Positions 1-11,345 of a stretch of DNA of 64,000 nucleotides are shown piece by piece. The notes beneath the pieces are model-generated. The model ran no database searches. It was not told where the DNA came from and worked only from the letters and a program-made list of their open reading frames with translations. The position numbers and the translations under genes are program-made. The DNA comes from Odontocerum albicorne (lineage: Eukaryota > Arthropoda > Insecta > Trichoptera > Odontoceridae), in contig OX463863.1 of NCBI GenBank assembly GCA_949825065.1, forward strand, positions 17,469,240-17,533,239, in the 5' to 3' direction. Positions within the stretch are counted from its first letter, which is position 1, and every line of letters begins with the position of its first letter.

Positions 1-1218
1 TATATTTATTTAATCAAAGTATGTACCATTGCTATCTATGCACTTTTGCCATCTCATAGGTAGTTCATCGATCCCTTTACTAAAAAAACCATTCGGACGG
101 GAATCAATAAAATCTTTGAAGTCGGTTTGGACTGCCCCATCGGAGTTGAATTTTTTCCCTTGCAAGAAGTTATCCAAATTTCGAAAAAAATAGTAATCTG
201 TCGGGGCAAGGTCCGGAGAGTACGGTGGATGTCTTAGACATTCCAATTGAAGCTCTTCTAATTTGGTAGCCGTCTGTTGTGCAGTGTGTGGTCTAGCGTT
301 ATCATGAAGCAGCAGTGGCCTAGAGCGATTAACCAGCCTCGGTTGTTTAGCAGCTAGCTTTTCCATCATGGTTTGCAGTTGCTGACAATAGACATCTGCC
401 GTAATCGTCTGGCCAGATTTAAGAAAGCTGTAGTGAACGACACCAGCACTAGTCCACCAAACGCTCACAAGTAACTTTTTTGGAGTCAATTTTCGCTTGG
501 GGCATGGTTTGGCTGGTTCGGCAGGGTTCAGCCATTGCGATGAACGCTTCCGATTATCATACAGGATCCACTTTTCATCACATGTAATGATTCGATTCAA
601 AATCCCTTCATTATTGTGCCGGTTGAGTAATGCAACGCAGCAGTCAACGCGCGTTTGTTGATTTGCTTCACTCAATTCGTGAGGTACCCACCTTTCAAGC
701 TTTTTCACCTTCCCAATTTGCTTCAAGTGGATTAAAACAGTTTTATCACTAACACCGCAGCCTGCAGCTAACTCGGACGTGGTTTGCGATGGATCCGCTT
801 CCACAATAGCCTTCAATTCTTCATTATCAACTTTGGTCTCCGGCCGTCCACGGGGCTTGTTCTGCAGGTCGAAATTTCCAGAACGAAAACGTTGGAACCA
901 AAAACGCACTGTGTTTTCTTTTGCGGCACCGTCGCCATACACATCATTAATCCTTCGAGCCGTTTCTGCAGCACTGGTGCCACGGTGGAACTCGTACTCG
1001 TAAATAACGCGATATTTCAAGTTTTCCATTTTGTATACTGAGTGACGCAAAGAAAAAAAACAATTGAGGAAAAAACAAATGAATTATAATTTTCGAAACA
1101 CAAATACTTGAGTAAATAGCTGTATAAATTTGAATTTGGAATTCCTAACCAAAGAGAAGATATTTGAGATCAAAGTTGCCAGTACGGCAAAACGCCAATT
1201 TCATATGTAAGGACCTAA
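1..1218 (-). mobile_element. Mariner element 1, nearly complete, 3' end cut by window edge
   Basis: The 5' terminal inverted repeat appears at about 1191-1218, reading TTAGGTCCTTACATATGAAA on the minus strand. A TA at 1219-1220 is the likely target duplication. Sequence from 1221 rightwards matches the intron next to other B exons (for example 32650-32700 and 55090-55140), which places the boundary. The matching terminal repeat would be left of base 1. Confidence 0.8.
10..1050 (-). CDS. Intact mariner transposase (D,D34D), 346 aa
   Basis: Cut-and-paste transposase of the mariner group, acting in the nucleus on its own terminal repeats at TA targets. The frame is open throughout. An N-terminal helix-turn-helix region spans about residues 9-120, followed by WVPHEL at 121-126. 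The catalytic triad is complete: D158 in TCDEKW, D250 in HDNARPH and D285 in YSPDLAPTDYYFF. D250 and D285 are separated by 34 residues, the mariner spacing. Met8 (base 1029) starts a more canonical N-terminus than Met1. The length is typical of functional mariners. It sits in the intron between exon B1 and the off-window finger exon of gene 1. Activity is untested, and the 3' end of the element lies off the left edge. Confidence 0.95.
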   Translation of the reverse strand: MRHSVYKMENLKYRVIYEYEFHRGTSAAETARRINDVYGDGAAKENTVRFWFQRFRSGNFDLQNKPRGRPETKVDNEELKAIVEADPSQTTSELAAGCGVSDKTVLIHLKQIGKVKKLERWVPHELSEANQQTRVDCCVALLNRHNNEGILNRIITCDEKWILYDNRKRSSQWLNPAEPAKPCPKRKLTPKKLLVSVWWTSAGVVHYSFLKSGQTITADVYCQQLQTMMEKLAAKQPRLVNRSRPLLLHDNARPHTAQQTATKLEELQLECLRHPPYSPDLAPTDYYFFRNLDNFLQGKKFNSDGAVQTDFKDFIDSRPNGFFSKGIDELPMRWQKCIDSNGTYFD

Positions 1219-1343
1219 TATTTACTTGAATCCTGTTTGAAACCACAATAAGAAAGATTATGTTGTTGAAAATTAAATGAAAAAGTGAAAACTTATTCAG
1301 AATACAATCTAAATTATTAAAAACTCATTCTGAATATACTCAC

Positions 1344-1598
1344 TTGTTATTGCATGCGTGTCGCAAACATCAACAGTCTCTGTGTTACTGACCTGATCAC
1401 ATTCCTTTTTTATATCCGCTTCCTGTATGTCAATAGCAAAATCAGGGAACACCGGCGCAGTATCCCCTTCTACATTTTCTTGTTTTATGAAAAAATCTGA
1501 ACAACCTTCCAATTCAAAATCGTGGGATTGCGTCAGTAAACTCATTTCTGAGGTAATTTCTTTACTGAATGTATCACAAGATGGCTGGGCCATAACAT
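1344..1598 (-). CDS. Zinc-finger gene 1, acidic exon B1
   Basis: Internal exon of 255 bases, symmetric in phase 1. The acceptor is a TGTAG ending at 1599 and the donor is GTGAGT starting at 1343. It encodes VMAQPSC, then FFIKQE and ADIKKEC motifs around an acidic DTAPVFPDF core. No zinc ligands are present. Both [VI]KxE motifs fit the SUMO-attachment consensus, but modification is inference. Five further copies of this exon occur in the window at 70-95% visible similarity. The finger exon it should join lies left of the mariner insertion, outside the window. Confidence 0.72.
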
Positions 1599-1933
1599 CT
1601 ACAAAAAAAACAAACAAGATCAAATCTACTGAAGTAATCAAACAAAAAAAGATGTATTGTCATTTTTCTGAAGTGGTCTGGTACAATTTCTTCTGGCATG
1701 ATTTTATATAAAGATCAAAATAAAATGTGTACATTGTGTTACATATTCAATATTTCGTAGTGGTGATACTCTGAAATTTATTTTGAGACAGTCAAACATC
1801 ATTGGATTAGATCTAAATGAGGCATTACACATAATAGAACGTCAACGTTCCGTGAATAATCCACTTTTTACTAATAATTATGTTTTAAATATTTTTCAAA
1901 ACAAAAATAAAAATGACAAAAACATTCTGGCCT

Positions 1934-1988
1934 ACAGGTACACACCACCTTTCCCATGCCTGGTATGGAATATGTGGTGTGTACCTGT
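1934..1988 (-). other. Intronic hairpin downstream of exon A1
   Basis: Near-perfect inverted repeat with arms of about 25 bases beginning ACAGGTACACACCAC and a 7-base loop. The same hairpin sits in the same orientation about 55-95 bases after every exon A donor. It may be a structured RNA or a small foldback repeat carried along by duplication. Confidence 0.6.
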
Positions 1989-2041
1989 TGAATGTTTGTC
2001 ATATCTCTCATATTTATTTTATTTTAACGATATAAGTGTAC

Positions 2042-2225
2042 TTGGGTCTGTGGGATTATCATCATCATGTCTGGTATCTGCGCTGATATCTTGTGCACAT
2101 TCCTGCTTGATATCTGCCTCATGTATACTGATATACTGGGGGAACATTGCTGCAGTATCCCCGACGTCTGCCTTTTCTTCTTTCACCATTACTTCTGCGC
2201 TCCTTTTGTGTACCTGAGGATCCAT
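2042..2225 (-). CDS. Zinc-finger gene 1, first coding exon A1
   Basis: The ATG at 2225 lies seven bases after an acceptor (AG at 2234-2233), so the exon begins at 2232 with a short untranslated piece. It encodes MDPQVHKRSAEVMVKEEKA, a DTAAMFPQY core and HEADIKQEC, and ends one base into a codon at a GTACAC donor (2041). VKEE and IKQE are SUMO-type motifs 25 residues apart. Four other well-kept copies exist (22488, 33657, 37895, 56137). A hairpin lies just inside the following intron. It splices in frame to B1 (phase 1). Confidence 0.72.
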
Positions 2226-2689
2226 CTATGACCTGGAATCATTTGAAATATTCAAACATTGAGTTTATAATATGTTCAACCGTTTGACGTAGAGAAGCAT
2301 AAAACTATATACAGTTCCAGATATTCTTAAATGATAACTTTCCTGACAAGACCATCTTCTTTGTCAGTGGTGTGTGTAGATTTACTTTTGGGAGTTCTTC
2401 TAAAAATATTAATGATGTTATATGAACACTGGACACATGCATTACACTACATCTAAATCTTAATGTGCTACTTTCGCATATCAATTTATTTTAAATAAAA
2501 AATGTTTGAGAAAATATTTTTTTGTTTGAGCTGTACAGAACATTCCATTTTGAATGGATGAAACACTACATTTTAAATAGCATCAAAACGTAATTTTTCA
2601 TGAAAAGTGAAGTGACTCAAGATTAAACCAAAAAACTTGGTTTTAAAGTAAAATAACTAATATAGATAATGAAAAAATGTGTAAAACCT

Positions 2690-2830
2690 CAATTGTACTG
2701 ATGTTACCGTGATCGCTACCCCGGCAGATCAACTGTCAAAATGAGCTGAGGCAAAAATATGCCTTTATAAAACACAAAATGTCACGTTACCTAGCAGTGC
2801 ACACTGATACAAACAATCACAGTGAAGCGG
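2690..2830 (-). promoter_or_regulatory. Candidate promoter and non-coding first exon of gene 1
   Basis: Minus strand carries TATAAA at 2769-2764, then TCAGCTC and a GATCACG/GTAAC donor-like site near 2708. The block recurs upstream of each exon A (20530-20651, 34665-34800, 56600-56740) in the orientation of the gene. That supports a promoter plus untranslated exon, though a dispersed repeat carried by duplication is also possible. Confidence 0.4.
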
Positions 2831-3880
2831 TCAGAATGAACCACTAAATCAATACCGTAATCAATTCTCAAAAACGGAAGAAAAAAATACAGACAAAATA
2901 AATCACATACAATACCTAATTAACAGTTCAATTCAACAGAAATAACACACTCGTCTTTTGTAATAATGGCCATGCACTCCTATATCTGATGGAGTATACG
3001 CGGTGTCTCTATTTTCTTAAATAATGGCCGTGAATTTTTATGTATGGAGTATACGCCAGATATGGTGTGTTTTCTTCTTGATTGGCTGTGAAATCTTCAT
3101 GATTAATGCTTATAAGTGAAGAAATAAATGTACGCCTGTTTTAAGTGATGATGGATGTCAGATGATGCCATAGAAAAACCATAGACACAAATGCTCGCTC
3201 CCTAATACAGATTGCTTTCTTCTTCTTCTTTTTGCTGAATGGCTGTGAACTCTTATATATGGAGTACATATTGCCTTAATAGATAAAACATTGGAAAATT
3301 ACTTAGATAAATAATTAATATCACTTAATTCAGAAAGTACAAGATTTAATAAGTGTAAATATTAACGCATTCTTTATCTGTTACAATACCAAGGATGAAA
3401 TTATTTGCATAATTAATCCATACGGCACAGGCCAATCACAATTAAATAAGTGTTAATATTGTTGAGTTTATATTATTTACTCGACATATGGTTATGCAAT
3501 TTTTTTATTATGATACTGTCATCTATGTAAAATATTACGAATATTTTTTTCACTTGTTAACACGAGTGATTTGTTTGACAGCTGTCTCATGTATTTTAGA
3601 AGTGTGGATTCACCTCAATTTATTGTCACAATATTTTTGACGTAATTTATATAAAAAAACCAAATAAAATTAGTGCATTGATTTACATAGTTTATATTTC
3701 TTAGTGTGGTGACAACCCTGAATACAATTTAGACAGTGACAAATCATAGTTGATAAAAAGTGGCATAAAACCTAACAGACTGTTAACAAAGGATGAGTTA
3801 TACATTTTTTACTCCTAATGCTTTTAATTCAACACAAGTTGAATGATTGTAATATTTATTTAATTTAAATAATGTAAATT
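2831..3880. other. Upstream repeats, no gene
   Basis: The first 430 bases hold two or three degenerate copies of the short GGAGTATACGCC hairpin repeat and a TTCTTC tract. From about 3260 to 3880 I see only AT-rich sequence with no coding frame or repeat border. Confidence 0.5.
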
Positions 3881-3884
3881 CATT

Positions 3885-4046
3885 GAGGGTCTGTGGGATT
3901 ATCATCATGTTTGGTATCTGCGCTGATATCTTATGCACATTCCGTTTTGATATCTGCATGATGTACACTGATTTACTGGGGGAGCACTGCTGCAGTATCC
4001 ACATCTTCTTTCCCCATTACTTCTGCGCTCATATATGACCTAGAAA
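3885..4046 (-). pseudogene. Decayed extra copy of exon A
   Basis: Recognisably an exon A: the ADIKQEC region, the tyrosine-rich core and the following Met/Ser region align on the minus strand. Small deletions shift the frame and the ATG is lost. Its own promoter-like remnant lies at about 4331-4440. It marks an eighth gene copy that lost its function. Confidence 0.6.
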
Positions 4047-4440
4047 CATTCGCAGTTTTCAAACTTTGAGTGATAAAACGTTCGACTCTTTGACGTAGAG
4101 AAGCATAAAACTATATTCAGTTGCAGATATTCGTAAATGATAACTTTCGTGACTTAAAAATAAAAAATATTTGAAAAAACAAATATTTTAAATAAAAAAT
4201 AATTGAGAAAACATATTTTAGTTTGATTTGTACAGAACATTGTCAATAAAAATATCTTTAAAATGGCATCTGATTGTTATTTTTCATCAAAAATAAAGTC
4301 AGTTAAGTTTGAACCTACACGACTCATTCGATTTTAGTGTAAAGGAACTATCTCCATGGTACTGATCCAACAGCCCGACTGTCAAAATGAGCTGACTATA
4401 TCAAGCAGTGCACACTGATACAAACAATCACAGTGAATAC

Positions 4441-5248
4441 CTGGCAATTTTTAGTACCTGGAACATCACAATCCTCCATCGGCATCTAGGGATGTCAAAA
4501 GTTATCCAGAATGCTCACGCCACTTCAAAAACAACAATGTGTTGAATGTTCGCGACAGTTTCTGGACCTCTGAAGAAACAACAAGATTAGATTTTGAGCT
4601 GAACTGTTACTTAAGATGAAACTTGGGTTCATCTTTATACGCCTGAGTCGAAGCAGCAGTCCATTCAGTGACATAAAAAGGGCACACAGCCCCCTAAAAA
4701 GTTAAAGGTGTCGCAATCGGCAGAAAAATTATGGCTACAATTTTTTGGGATGAAGAAAGCGTAATGCTGATAGATTACAAAGATAAGGGAATCACAATAA
4801 CTAGAGATTACTACTCTGGTCTGCTGATGCAGTTAAAAGAAGCTGCAAAAGAGAAAAGCAGAGGGAAATGGACAAGAGGGGTGCTGTGCTGCTTTTGCGT
4901 GACAATGCACCTGTGCACAAAAGCAATTCTGCATTGGCTACTCTTCACAACTGTGGATTCCAAACATTAAATCAGCCTCCCTACAGCTCAGACCTGGCTC
5001 CATCTGACTAATATTTGTTTCCAAATATGACAAAAGAATTTCGAGGGAAGAAATTTAAGAACAATGAAGAAGTTAAAAGTGCAAATTTGACGTATTTTGC
5101 TAAAGCAAATCTGTTTTTTCTCAGGTACAAATAAGTTTATTGAAAGATTACAAGCTTATTGAAAAATGTATTCAAGTTAATGGTGACTATATTGAAAAGA
5201 AAAATAAATGCTTCTTAAGTCTGCGAATTTATTCACCTCCCCTCATAT
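4441..5248 (+). mobile_element. Decayed mariner, type with CCTC...GAGG ends
   Basis: Fragments of a D,D34D transposase read on the plus strand: MATIFWDEESVMLIDY (from 4731), LLLRDNAPVHKSNS after a frameshift, SSDLAPSD, then FRGKKFKNNEEV and a broken C-terminus. Stops and frameshifts are many. The right end near 5248 reads TTCACCTCCCCTCATAT, a mariner-like terminus. The other terminus is not visible. A second copy at 48301-50340 is split by a younger mariner. Confidence 0.75.
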
Positions 5249-6209
5249 ATGCAACAAAACTACTAGGAACTGAAAATTGTTGAACTTATTTTGAAAGAAT
5301 TTATTTAAAAAATATTCTGACAATAAATAATTTGCTATAAATTAGATATCTTAGGAATCTACACATTCGTGAAACAATTATTCAATTATTCATTTCATTA
5401 TATAATAATAGATTTTAATTCTCCCAGCCTCGAAAAACAATAAAATAAATGTGTCCCATTAACATGAAGAGAACTAAATGTTCTCCGTAAGTAGGATAAA
5501 GTACACAATCTGCGATGTAACTGATTTGATAACCATGTGTTTTTCTCAATGGGCAACACTCGATATTGGATAATAGCAGAGGAAAGATTTATACTTCTTT
5601 ATAAATAGGAGTTTATGCCAAAAAGAATGCTATGGAATTAAATCTTCAAAAATTTAATAAATAAATTATTCGTAAGAAGTTTCTGGATAATTAAGAGAGA
5701 CTCCAAAACTTTAGTAACCGAGTCACATTTACTATTGTTCAAATTAAAAAATAAACTTGGTGATAAACCCACACGCCCAAGTATGTTTAGTGAACTTATA
5801 TTTTTGAAATAAAAAATATATCAAAATTATGAATATCCAATATTTTATTATGTTTCATGAGTGCTGTTCAATTAATGTCAAAATTATTAAAATACAGTGA
5901 AGTGAAAGATATTGTAGCTGGCGAGAACTAACCCTTGACTTTCACCTTATGTGGAAGCTACTCCTACCCCTGAACTTTGCAGATAATATTTGCACCACCA
6001 ATTCTCGCGCTATTTTTGCCCAATAGTCTTCATCAATTTCACAATGTCATGTTTTCTCAACCTTTTTTTTTAATAATTTTGACATACACTGAGAGTGGCA
6101 TCTCTAACTTCATGATTAACTTGTTCCCAATTTTTAATGTTAACGTTACCACAGTCCTAAGATTTCCTAACAGTGATGATTTTGATGTCCTAACAAAAGA
6201 CCCTACGTA
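5249..6209. other. 3' flank of gene 2, no gene seen
   Basis: AT-rich sequence with no supported gene. Close copies lie at 52441-53270 (same orientation) and about 29500-30014 (inverted), so it belongs to the duplicated block downstream of the finger exons. The TTAA near 5459 is the unoccupied site that holds a piggyBac-like element at 50557-52440. Confidence 0.55.
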
Positions 6210-7485
6210 GTGCTTTCCTCCACAATGAATGTATCAAGAATGTATTCCCACATTGTCCACACGTGCAGGCCTCTCTCCACTATGAATCCTTGAATGGAGT
6301 ATTACATTTGCACCATCAGAGAATGTCTTCACACATTTCTTACAGCTGTAAGCCTTCTCTCAACTGTAAAGCCTTTCATGACATTTTAAAGTACCTTTAG
6401 TTGAGAATATCTTTGCACAATTATCGCAACTGTACAACTTCTCTCAATTATGAAGTCTTTCATGAGATTTTAATGTATCATACTTTTAGTTGAGAATATC
6501 TTTGCAATATTATAACAACTGTACAGTTTCTCTCAACGATGAAGTCTTTCATGGAATTTTAAATGGCCTCTTTTTCAGAATATTTTACAACATTTTTCAA
6601 AATTCTAATGCATCTCTCAACTATGAATCCTTGAATGGTATATTAAACTTCTATTATCAGAGAATGTCTTATCTCAATTTTTTCAGCATCTATTCACGAT
6701 AAATTCTTAAATGGCATATTGAACTCCTATGTCTTTCCACATTTTTTACAGCTCTAGGGGTTCTCTTGCCTGTGAATCTTTTCATGATTTTTTAAATGAC
6801 GTTTTTGTGAGAATGTTTCATCACACTGTCCACATCTGTAAGGCTACTATCCACTATGAATTATTTCATGAGATTTTAAATCACTTTTTTTTAGAATGTC
6901 TTATCATATTGTCCACAGCTGTAAGGCTTCTCTCCACTGTGAATCCTTTCATGAGATTTTAAACTACTTTTTTGTGTAAATCTCTTATCACATTGTCCAC
7001 AGCTGTAAGGCTTCTCTCTAGTATGAATTATTTCATGACGTTTAAAAATACTTTTGTCTGCGCATGTTTTATCACATTGTCCACAGCTGTAAGGCTTCTC
7101 TCCACTGTGAATCCTATCATGAGATTTTAAACTACTGTTTTGTGTAAATCTCTTATCACATTGTCCACAGCTGTAAGGCTTCTCTCTAGTATGAATTATT
7201 TCATGACGTTTAAAAATACTTTTGTCTGCGAATGTTTTATCACATCGTTCACAGCTATAAGGCTTCTCTCCACTACGAATCCTTTCATAAGATTTTAATA
7301 ACATTTGTTTGAGAATATCTTATCACATTGTCCACAGCTAAAAAGCTTCTCTTCACTTTGAATTAATTCATGACGTTTTAAAATACTTTCGTCTGAGAAT
7401 GTCTTATCACATTGTCCACAGCTATAAGACTTTTCTCAAGTATGATTCCTTTTTTGAGATTTTAAATATTTTTTACTGAGAATGT
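6210..7485 (-). pseudogene. Decayed zinc-finger tail beyond exon C1
   Basis: Continuation of the finger array after the stop of exon C1. A 137-codon open stretch (7304-6891) still holds about four GEKPYSC-type fingers. Further left the fingers are broken by stops and frameshifts down to about 6210, where only short pieces of the linker and Cys pairs are readable. The array therefore once had many more fingers than the open frame now encodes. It could be untranslated 3' sequence of the same transcript. Confidence 0.8.
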
Positions 7486-8363
7486 CTAATCACATTGCCC
7501 ACAGCTGTAAGGCTTCTCTTCAGTATGAATCCTTTCATGACGTGTATAATTGTCTTTTCGTGAGAATCTCTTATCACATTGTCTACAGCTGTAAGGCTTC
7601 TCTCCACTATGAATCCTTTCATGAGATTTTAAATTACTTTTTTGTGAAAATCTCTTATCACATTGTCCACAGCTGTAAGGCTTCTCTCCAGTATGAATTA
7701 TTTCATGACGTTTTAAAATACTTTTGTCTGAAAATGTCTTATCACATTTTCCGCAGCTGTAAGGCTTCTCTCCAGTATGAATTATTTCATGACGTTTTAA
7801 AATACTTTTGTCTGAAAAAGTCTTATCACATTGTCCACAGCTATACGGCTTCTCTCCACTATGAATCTTTTCATGAAATTTTAAATGAATTCTTTGTGAG
7901 AATCTCTTATCACATTGTCCACAGCTGTAAGGCAACTCTCCAGTATGAATTATTTTATGACGTTTGAAAACACCTTTGTTTGAGAATCTCTTATCACATT
8001 GTCCACAGCTGTAAGGCTTCTCTCCACCATGAATCCTTTCATGAGATTTTAAATTACCTTTGTCTGAGAATGTCTTATCACATTGTTCACAACTGTAAGG
8101 CTTCACTTCACTATGAATTATTTTATGACGTTTGAAAACCCCTTGTTTTGAGAATGTCTTATCACATTGTCCACAGCTATAAGGTTTCTCTCCACTATGA
8201 ATCCTTTCATGAGTTTTTAAATTACGTTTGTGTGCAAATGTTTTATTACATTGTCCACAGCTGTAAGGCTTCTCTTCACTGTGAATCCTTTCTTGAGAAT
8301 TGCCATCAAAAAAATTTTCACTACATTTTTTTTTACTGAACTGGTTACTCATATCACCTGAAC
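7486..8363 (-). CDS. Zinc-finger gene 2, C2H2 array exon C1 (9 fingers)
   Basis: Terminal exon coding for DNA-binding C2H2 fingers. The acceptor AG is at 8365-8364 and the exon enters in phase 1 with SGDMSNQF, a lead-in shared by all C exons. Nine complete CX2CX12HX3H fingers follow with HSGEKPYSC or HTGEKPYSC linkers. Helix positions 2, 3 and 6 differ between fingers while the frame residues hardly vary. The frame stops in finger 10, where GQCDK reads GQCD-stop (AAG to TAG). Upstream exons are B2, or D1 if the damaged B2 is skipped. Confidence 0.85.
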
Positions 8364-8519
8364 CTAAAAACATATGAAAATCAAAAAAAAATATTGAAGG
8401 GTTGAAAAGAAAGATCATCGATTATCTCCTTGTAACAAAGCATTTGTCAAATGTTTGTTCTTTGAAAACTTATTCAGAATACAATCTAAATATATAAAAC
8501 AATCCAAATTTACACTCAC

Positions 8520-8772
8520 TTGTTATTACATGCGCGTTGCAAACTTCAACAGAATCTGTGTTACTGACCCGAGCACATTCCTGTTTTATATCCGCTTCCT
8601 GTATGTCAATAGCAAAATCATGGAACACTGGCGCAGTATCCTCTTCTACATATTCTTGTTTTATGAAAAAATCTGAACAAACTTTCAATTCAAAATCGTG
8701 CGATTGCTTCAGTGAACTCATATCTGAGTGCATTTCTTTACTGAATGTATCACAAGATGACGGCGTTAACAT
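8520..8772 (-). CDS. Zinc-finger gene 2, exon B2 with 2-bp deletion
   Basis: Copy of exon B between an acceptor AG at 8774-8773 and a GTGAGT donor at 8519. It is 253 rather than 255 bases, because two bases are missing near the 5' end. Entry in phase 1 therefore shifts the frame and soon meets a stop. The exon happens to begin with ATG (8772), and that start reads in frame through the exon into C1 (376 residues in all). The alternative is skipping: D1 to C1 is in frame. IKQE and [VI]KxE-type IKQEC motifs are kept. Confidence 0.65.
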
Positions 8773-8995
8773 CTACAAAAAAAAAACATACAAGATCAAA
8801 TCTACTAAAGTAATAAAACAAAAATTTATATATACATTATTATAATTTTTCTAAAGCAGTTTACATTATAATTCTTCTACATGTTGCTTGTTGGTGTGCC
8901 AATAGTATTTTAAAGTTGATTATTCATATTTTATAAATTATGTATCGCAATGTATTTTGGCATGTTTTTATGTAAAGAACTAAATAAAATTTGTA

Positions 8996-9915
8996 CGAGG
9001 CATTGTCCAGAAAGTAAGTGTACTGAATTTTTGTAGGTTACAATTTTTTTATTTAAACAAAAAAATTACGTGGTTACCGTAGTACATATGTAAGCTATTT
9101 TTCGACATAGTCGCCATTCCTCTCAATGCAGGTGGTGAAGCGGGGTATCAACTTTTTGATGCCTTCCTCGAAGTAGTTTCCCGCCAACCCCTCCGTCCAC
9201 CTCTTCCTTTACCTCCTCGTCGATTGAAAACCTTTTTCCACCCACGTGCAGCTTCAGGGAGGTAAAGAGATAGTAATCTGAAGGTGCTAGGTCAGAGGAA
9301 TGCGCAGGATGGTTCAGGACATCCATTTAAACGAGGCGAGTTTAGTCTGGCATTGTCGTGCAACAGGCAGACTCCCTTTGTCAGCATGCCTCTCCTCTTG
9401 TTCTGAATCACCATCTGCAATTTTTTTAGGGTCTCACAGTATCTTGCAGAGTTGATGGTTTCCCCTTGAGGCATATATTCAATTAAAATTATGCCTTGAC
9501 AGTCCCAAAACACGGATGCCATGATTTTCTTGGCTGAAATTGTGGTTTTGAGCTTTTTGGCGGAGGGTGAAGAGGTGTGACGCTACTGTTGAGACTGCCT
9601 TTTGGTTTCAGGCGTGTAGTGTGCAACCCAAGTTTCATCTCCAGTAACGATGGAGCGGAGAAATTCATCTCCGTGGAGTTTGCAGCGCCTCAAAAACTCT
9701 TGCCCGGCCTACACTCGATTCAACTTGGCGGGAGATGGGGTTGACATTTTTCACGAAATGTGTTGTCGCGTCGACACTTCTCAACGTACTGACCTCGAGC
9801 CGGTCTCGTTGCGGAGGGGAAGGGTCAGGCTACACGGAAGTGTAGCCAACATGTCGAAAATAAAATCCAGCCGGTCGTGAGAGCCTCAGTACACTTACTT
9901 TCTGGATACGCCTCG
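8996..9915 (-). mobile_element. Internally deleted mariner with intact ends
   Basis: Terminal inverted repeats of about 30 bases (CGAGGCATTGTCCAGAAAGT at left, its complement at right) are flanked by TA at 8994-8995 and 9916-9917. The 920-bp element is shorter than a full mariner. Transposase pieces on the minus strand include VFWDCQGIILIEY, LLHDNAR and SSDLAPSDYYLF, in different frames. The flanks match unbroken sequence near 55631-55660, which is an empty site. Confidence 0.85.
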
Positions 9916-10780
9916 TATATTGCGTTACACATTTAATATTTCTTAGTGTAGTGATAGCTCTGAATTTAATTCACCACATCCTTGGTTGGACCGTAAAGTT
10001 CTATAAAAGCCAACAGGACCACAGCAATCCTCTAATCGCTGCCCTGGAGGTTAACGAGAGTAAATCTGATCTACTTTTCCGTTATAATCACAGACATCCG
10101 AAGCATCATCTGTTGCCTGACTAGTACTGACCACCTACAGTATTAGCTGGGATGACCAAGGTCCGAGTGAATGTGATGAAATGCAAGTAGCTTAAATAAG
10201 TGGACATGTACATTTTAAATAATTAGTTGTAAGGATTGTTATCAAGTTATAAGTTAATATGGAGGTGTTAACTATTTCTAAGAAATTATATATTAAGATT
10301 ATTAAAAGTAAAATGACATGGAGGAAATGAAAATGAAGTTAGTTCATAGTTATAATATATAAATTAGATAAGTTTTTAAGATATAAATGTGTATATGGGT
10401 ATAGACTTTGGCAAATGTTTGTGTTATAGATTACTTTATGAAATGAAAAAAAGATCATATTTTTGTCAAAATATCTCATTCAAGTTGCAAAATTGTGATT
10501 GCCAGTGCGTATATTCTTGCCATGTGAAATGTTGCCACCTGTGCAAACTATTATGAGAAAGCCGAAAGAGTACACCATAGACTCGCAAGAGCTTTGTTCA
10601 TGTTGAATAGAGTGCTATGTATAGTGCTAACGTGAGTGGGAGAGGAAAACCAAGGAAACCATGGTTAGATCAAGTGAATGATATTTATTTATTTTATTTA
10701 ACATTTCATTGTAAAAACAATCTCTTCAAACCAACCAGTTAATGAAGAAGGTTACAAAAAATATCCAAATGATTATTTAT
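9916..10780. other. Unassigned stretch with a short LINE remnant
   Basis: No intact gene. Around 10640-10680 the plus strand reads GRGKPRKPWLDQV, like the C-terminal tail of several insect LINE proteins. About 9990-10190 has a mildly higher GC content and may be part of another retroelement that I cannot name. Confidence 0.35.
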
Positions 10781-10899
10781 ATTTATGAAATTTATGGAGA
10801 TATACTAATTACAGTTAAAGTGAGATATCATCAATCAATGGAAAAGGAAGGGATGGCGGAGAGGGAAGAAAAATTAGAAATGAAACACCTTATATTACT

Positions 10900-11345
10900 G
10901 ACTGGAAATTAAGAGTTTTTTTCAGTTGCTTCTAAAAGAATGACAAAGACGGAGCCAGTCAAGATTAATTTGTAGCTAGTTCCAGAGTATCACTGCATGG
11001 ACAGTAAAGGACGACGTAAAGAAAGCAGAGCAGTGAACTGGGAAGGCCAATAAACAATCACTGTTTGAGCGCAGCGCAAGTCCACGATCGAAAAGAAAAT
11101 TTTCAGCCAGATAAGAGATGGCAGCGGGACCGTTAAGGACATTATACAATAAAGATAGTATGCGAATTCGAAGTCTATTTCTCACGATAAACCAGTTCAG
11201 CACCTTTTGGTATGAAGTGATGTGTACTTTCTCACGTTAAAAATAAATCTCAACATTTTGAAGATGCTGAAATTCATCCAGCTGTTCCTCCGTAATATCC
11301 AAATAACAGATGCACGCATAGTCCAAAACCTGAATTGGTGATTCA
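10900..11345 (-). pseudogene. LINE reverse-transcriptase C-terminal fragment
   Basis: Minus strand reads IQVLDYACICYLDI, then after a frameshift LYNVLNGPAAISYLAENF, DRGLALRSN and FFTSSFTVHAVILWNQL. These are typical of the region after the reverse transcriptase domain in jockey-like LINEs. The inverted partner lies at 42230-42452 and 43682-43800, so the fragment predates the segment duplication. Confidence 0.65.

Noticed and set aside
779..1041. Short plus-strand frames opposite the mariner transposase
   Set aside because: They are shadows of an intact, recognisable gene on the other strand.
2980..3010. Hammerhead ribozyme core (CTGATG near GGAGTATACGC)
   Set aside because: The CTGATGA and GAAA core elements are not both present and no three-way stem can be drawn.
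7482..7967. Long plus-strand frame of repeated [19 protein letters not shown] units opposite the finger array (also at 31740, 54351, 45048)
   Set aside because: It is the antisense of the tandem fingers. The repeats are forced by the finger codons, and there is no independent start, splice or homology.
9960..10190. LTR of a retrotransposon
   Set aside because: The composition is suggestive, but no second copy, primer-binding site or gag-pol sequence is present in the window.
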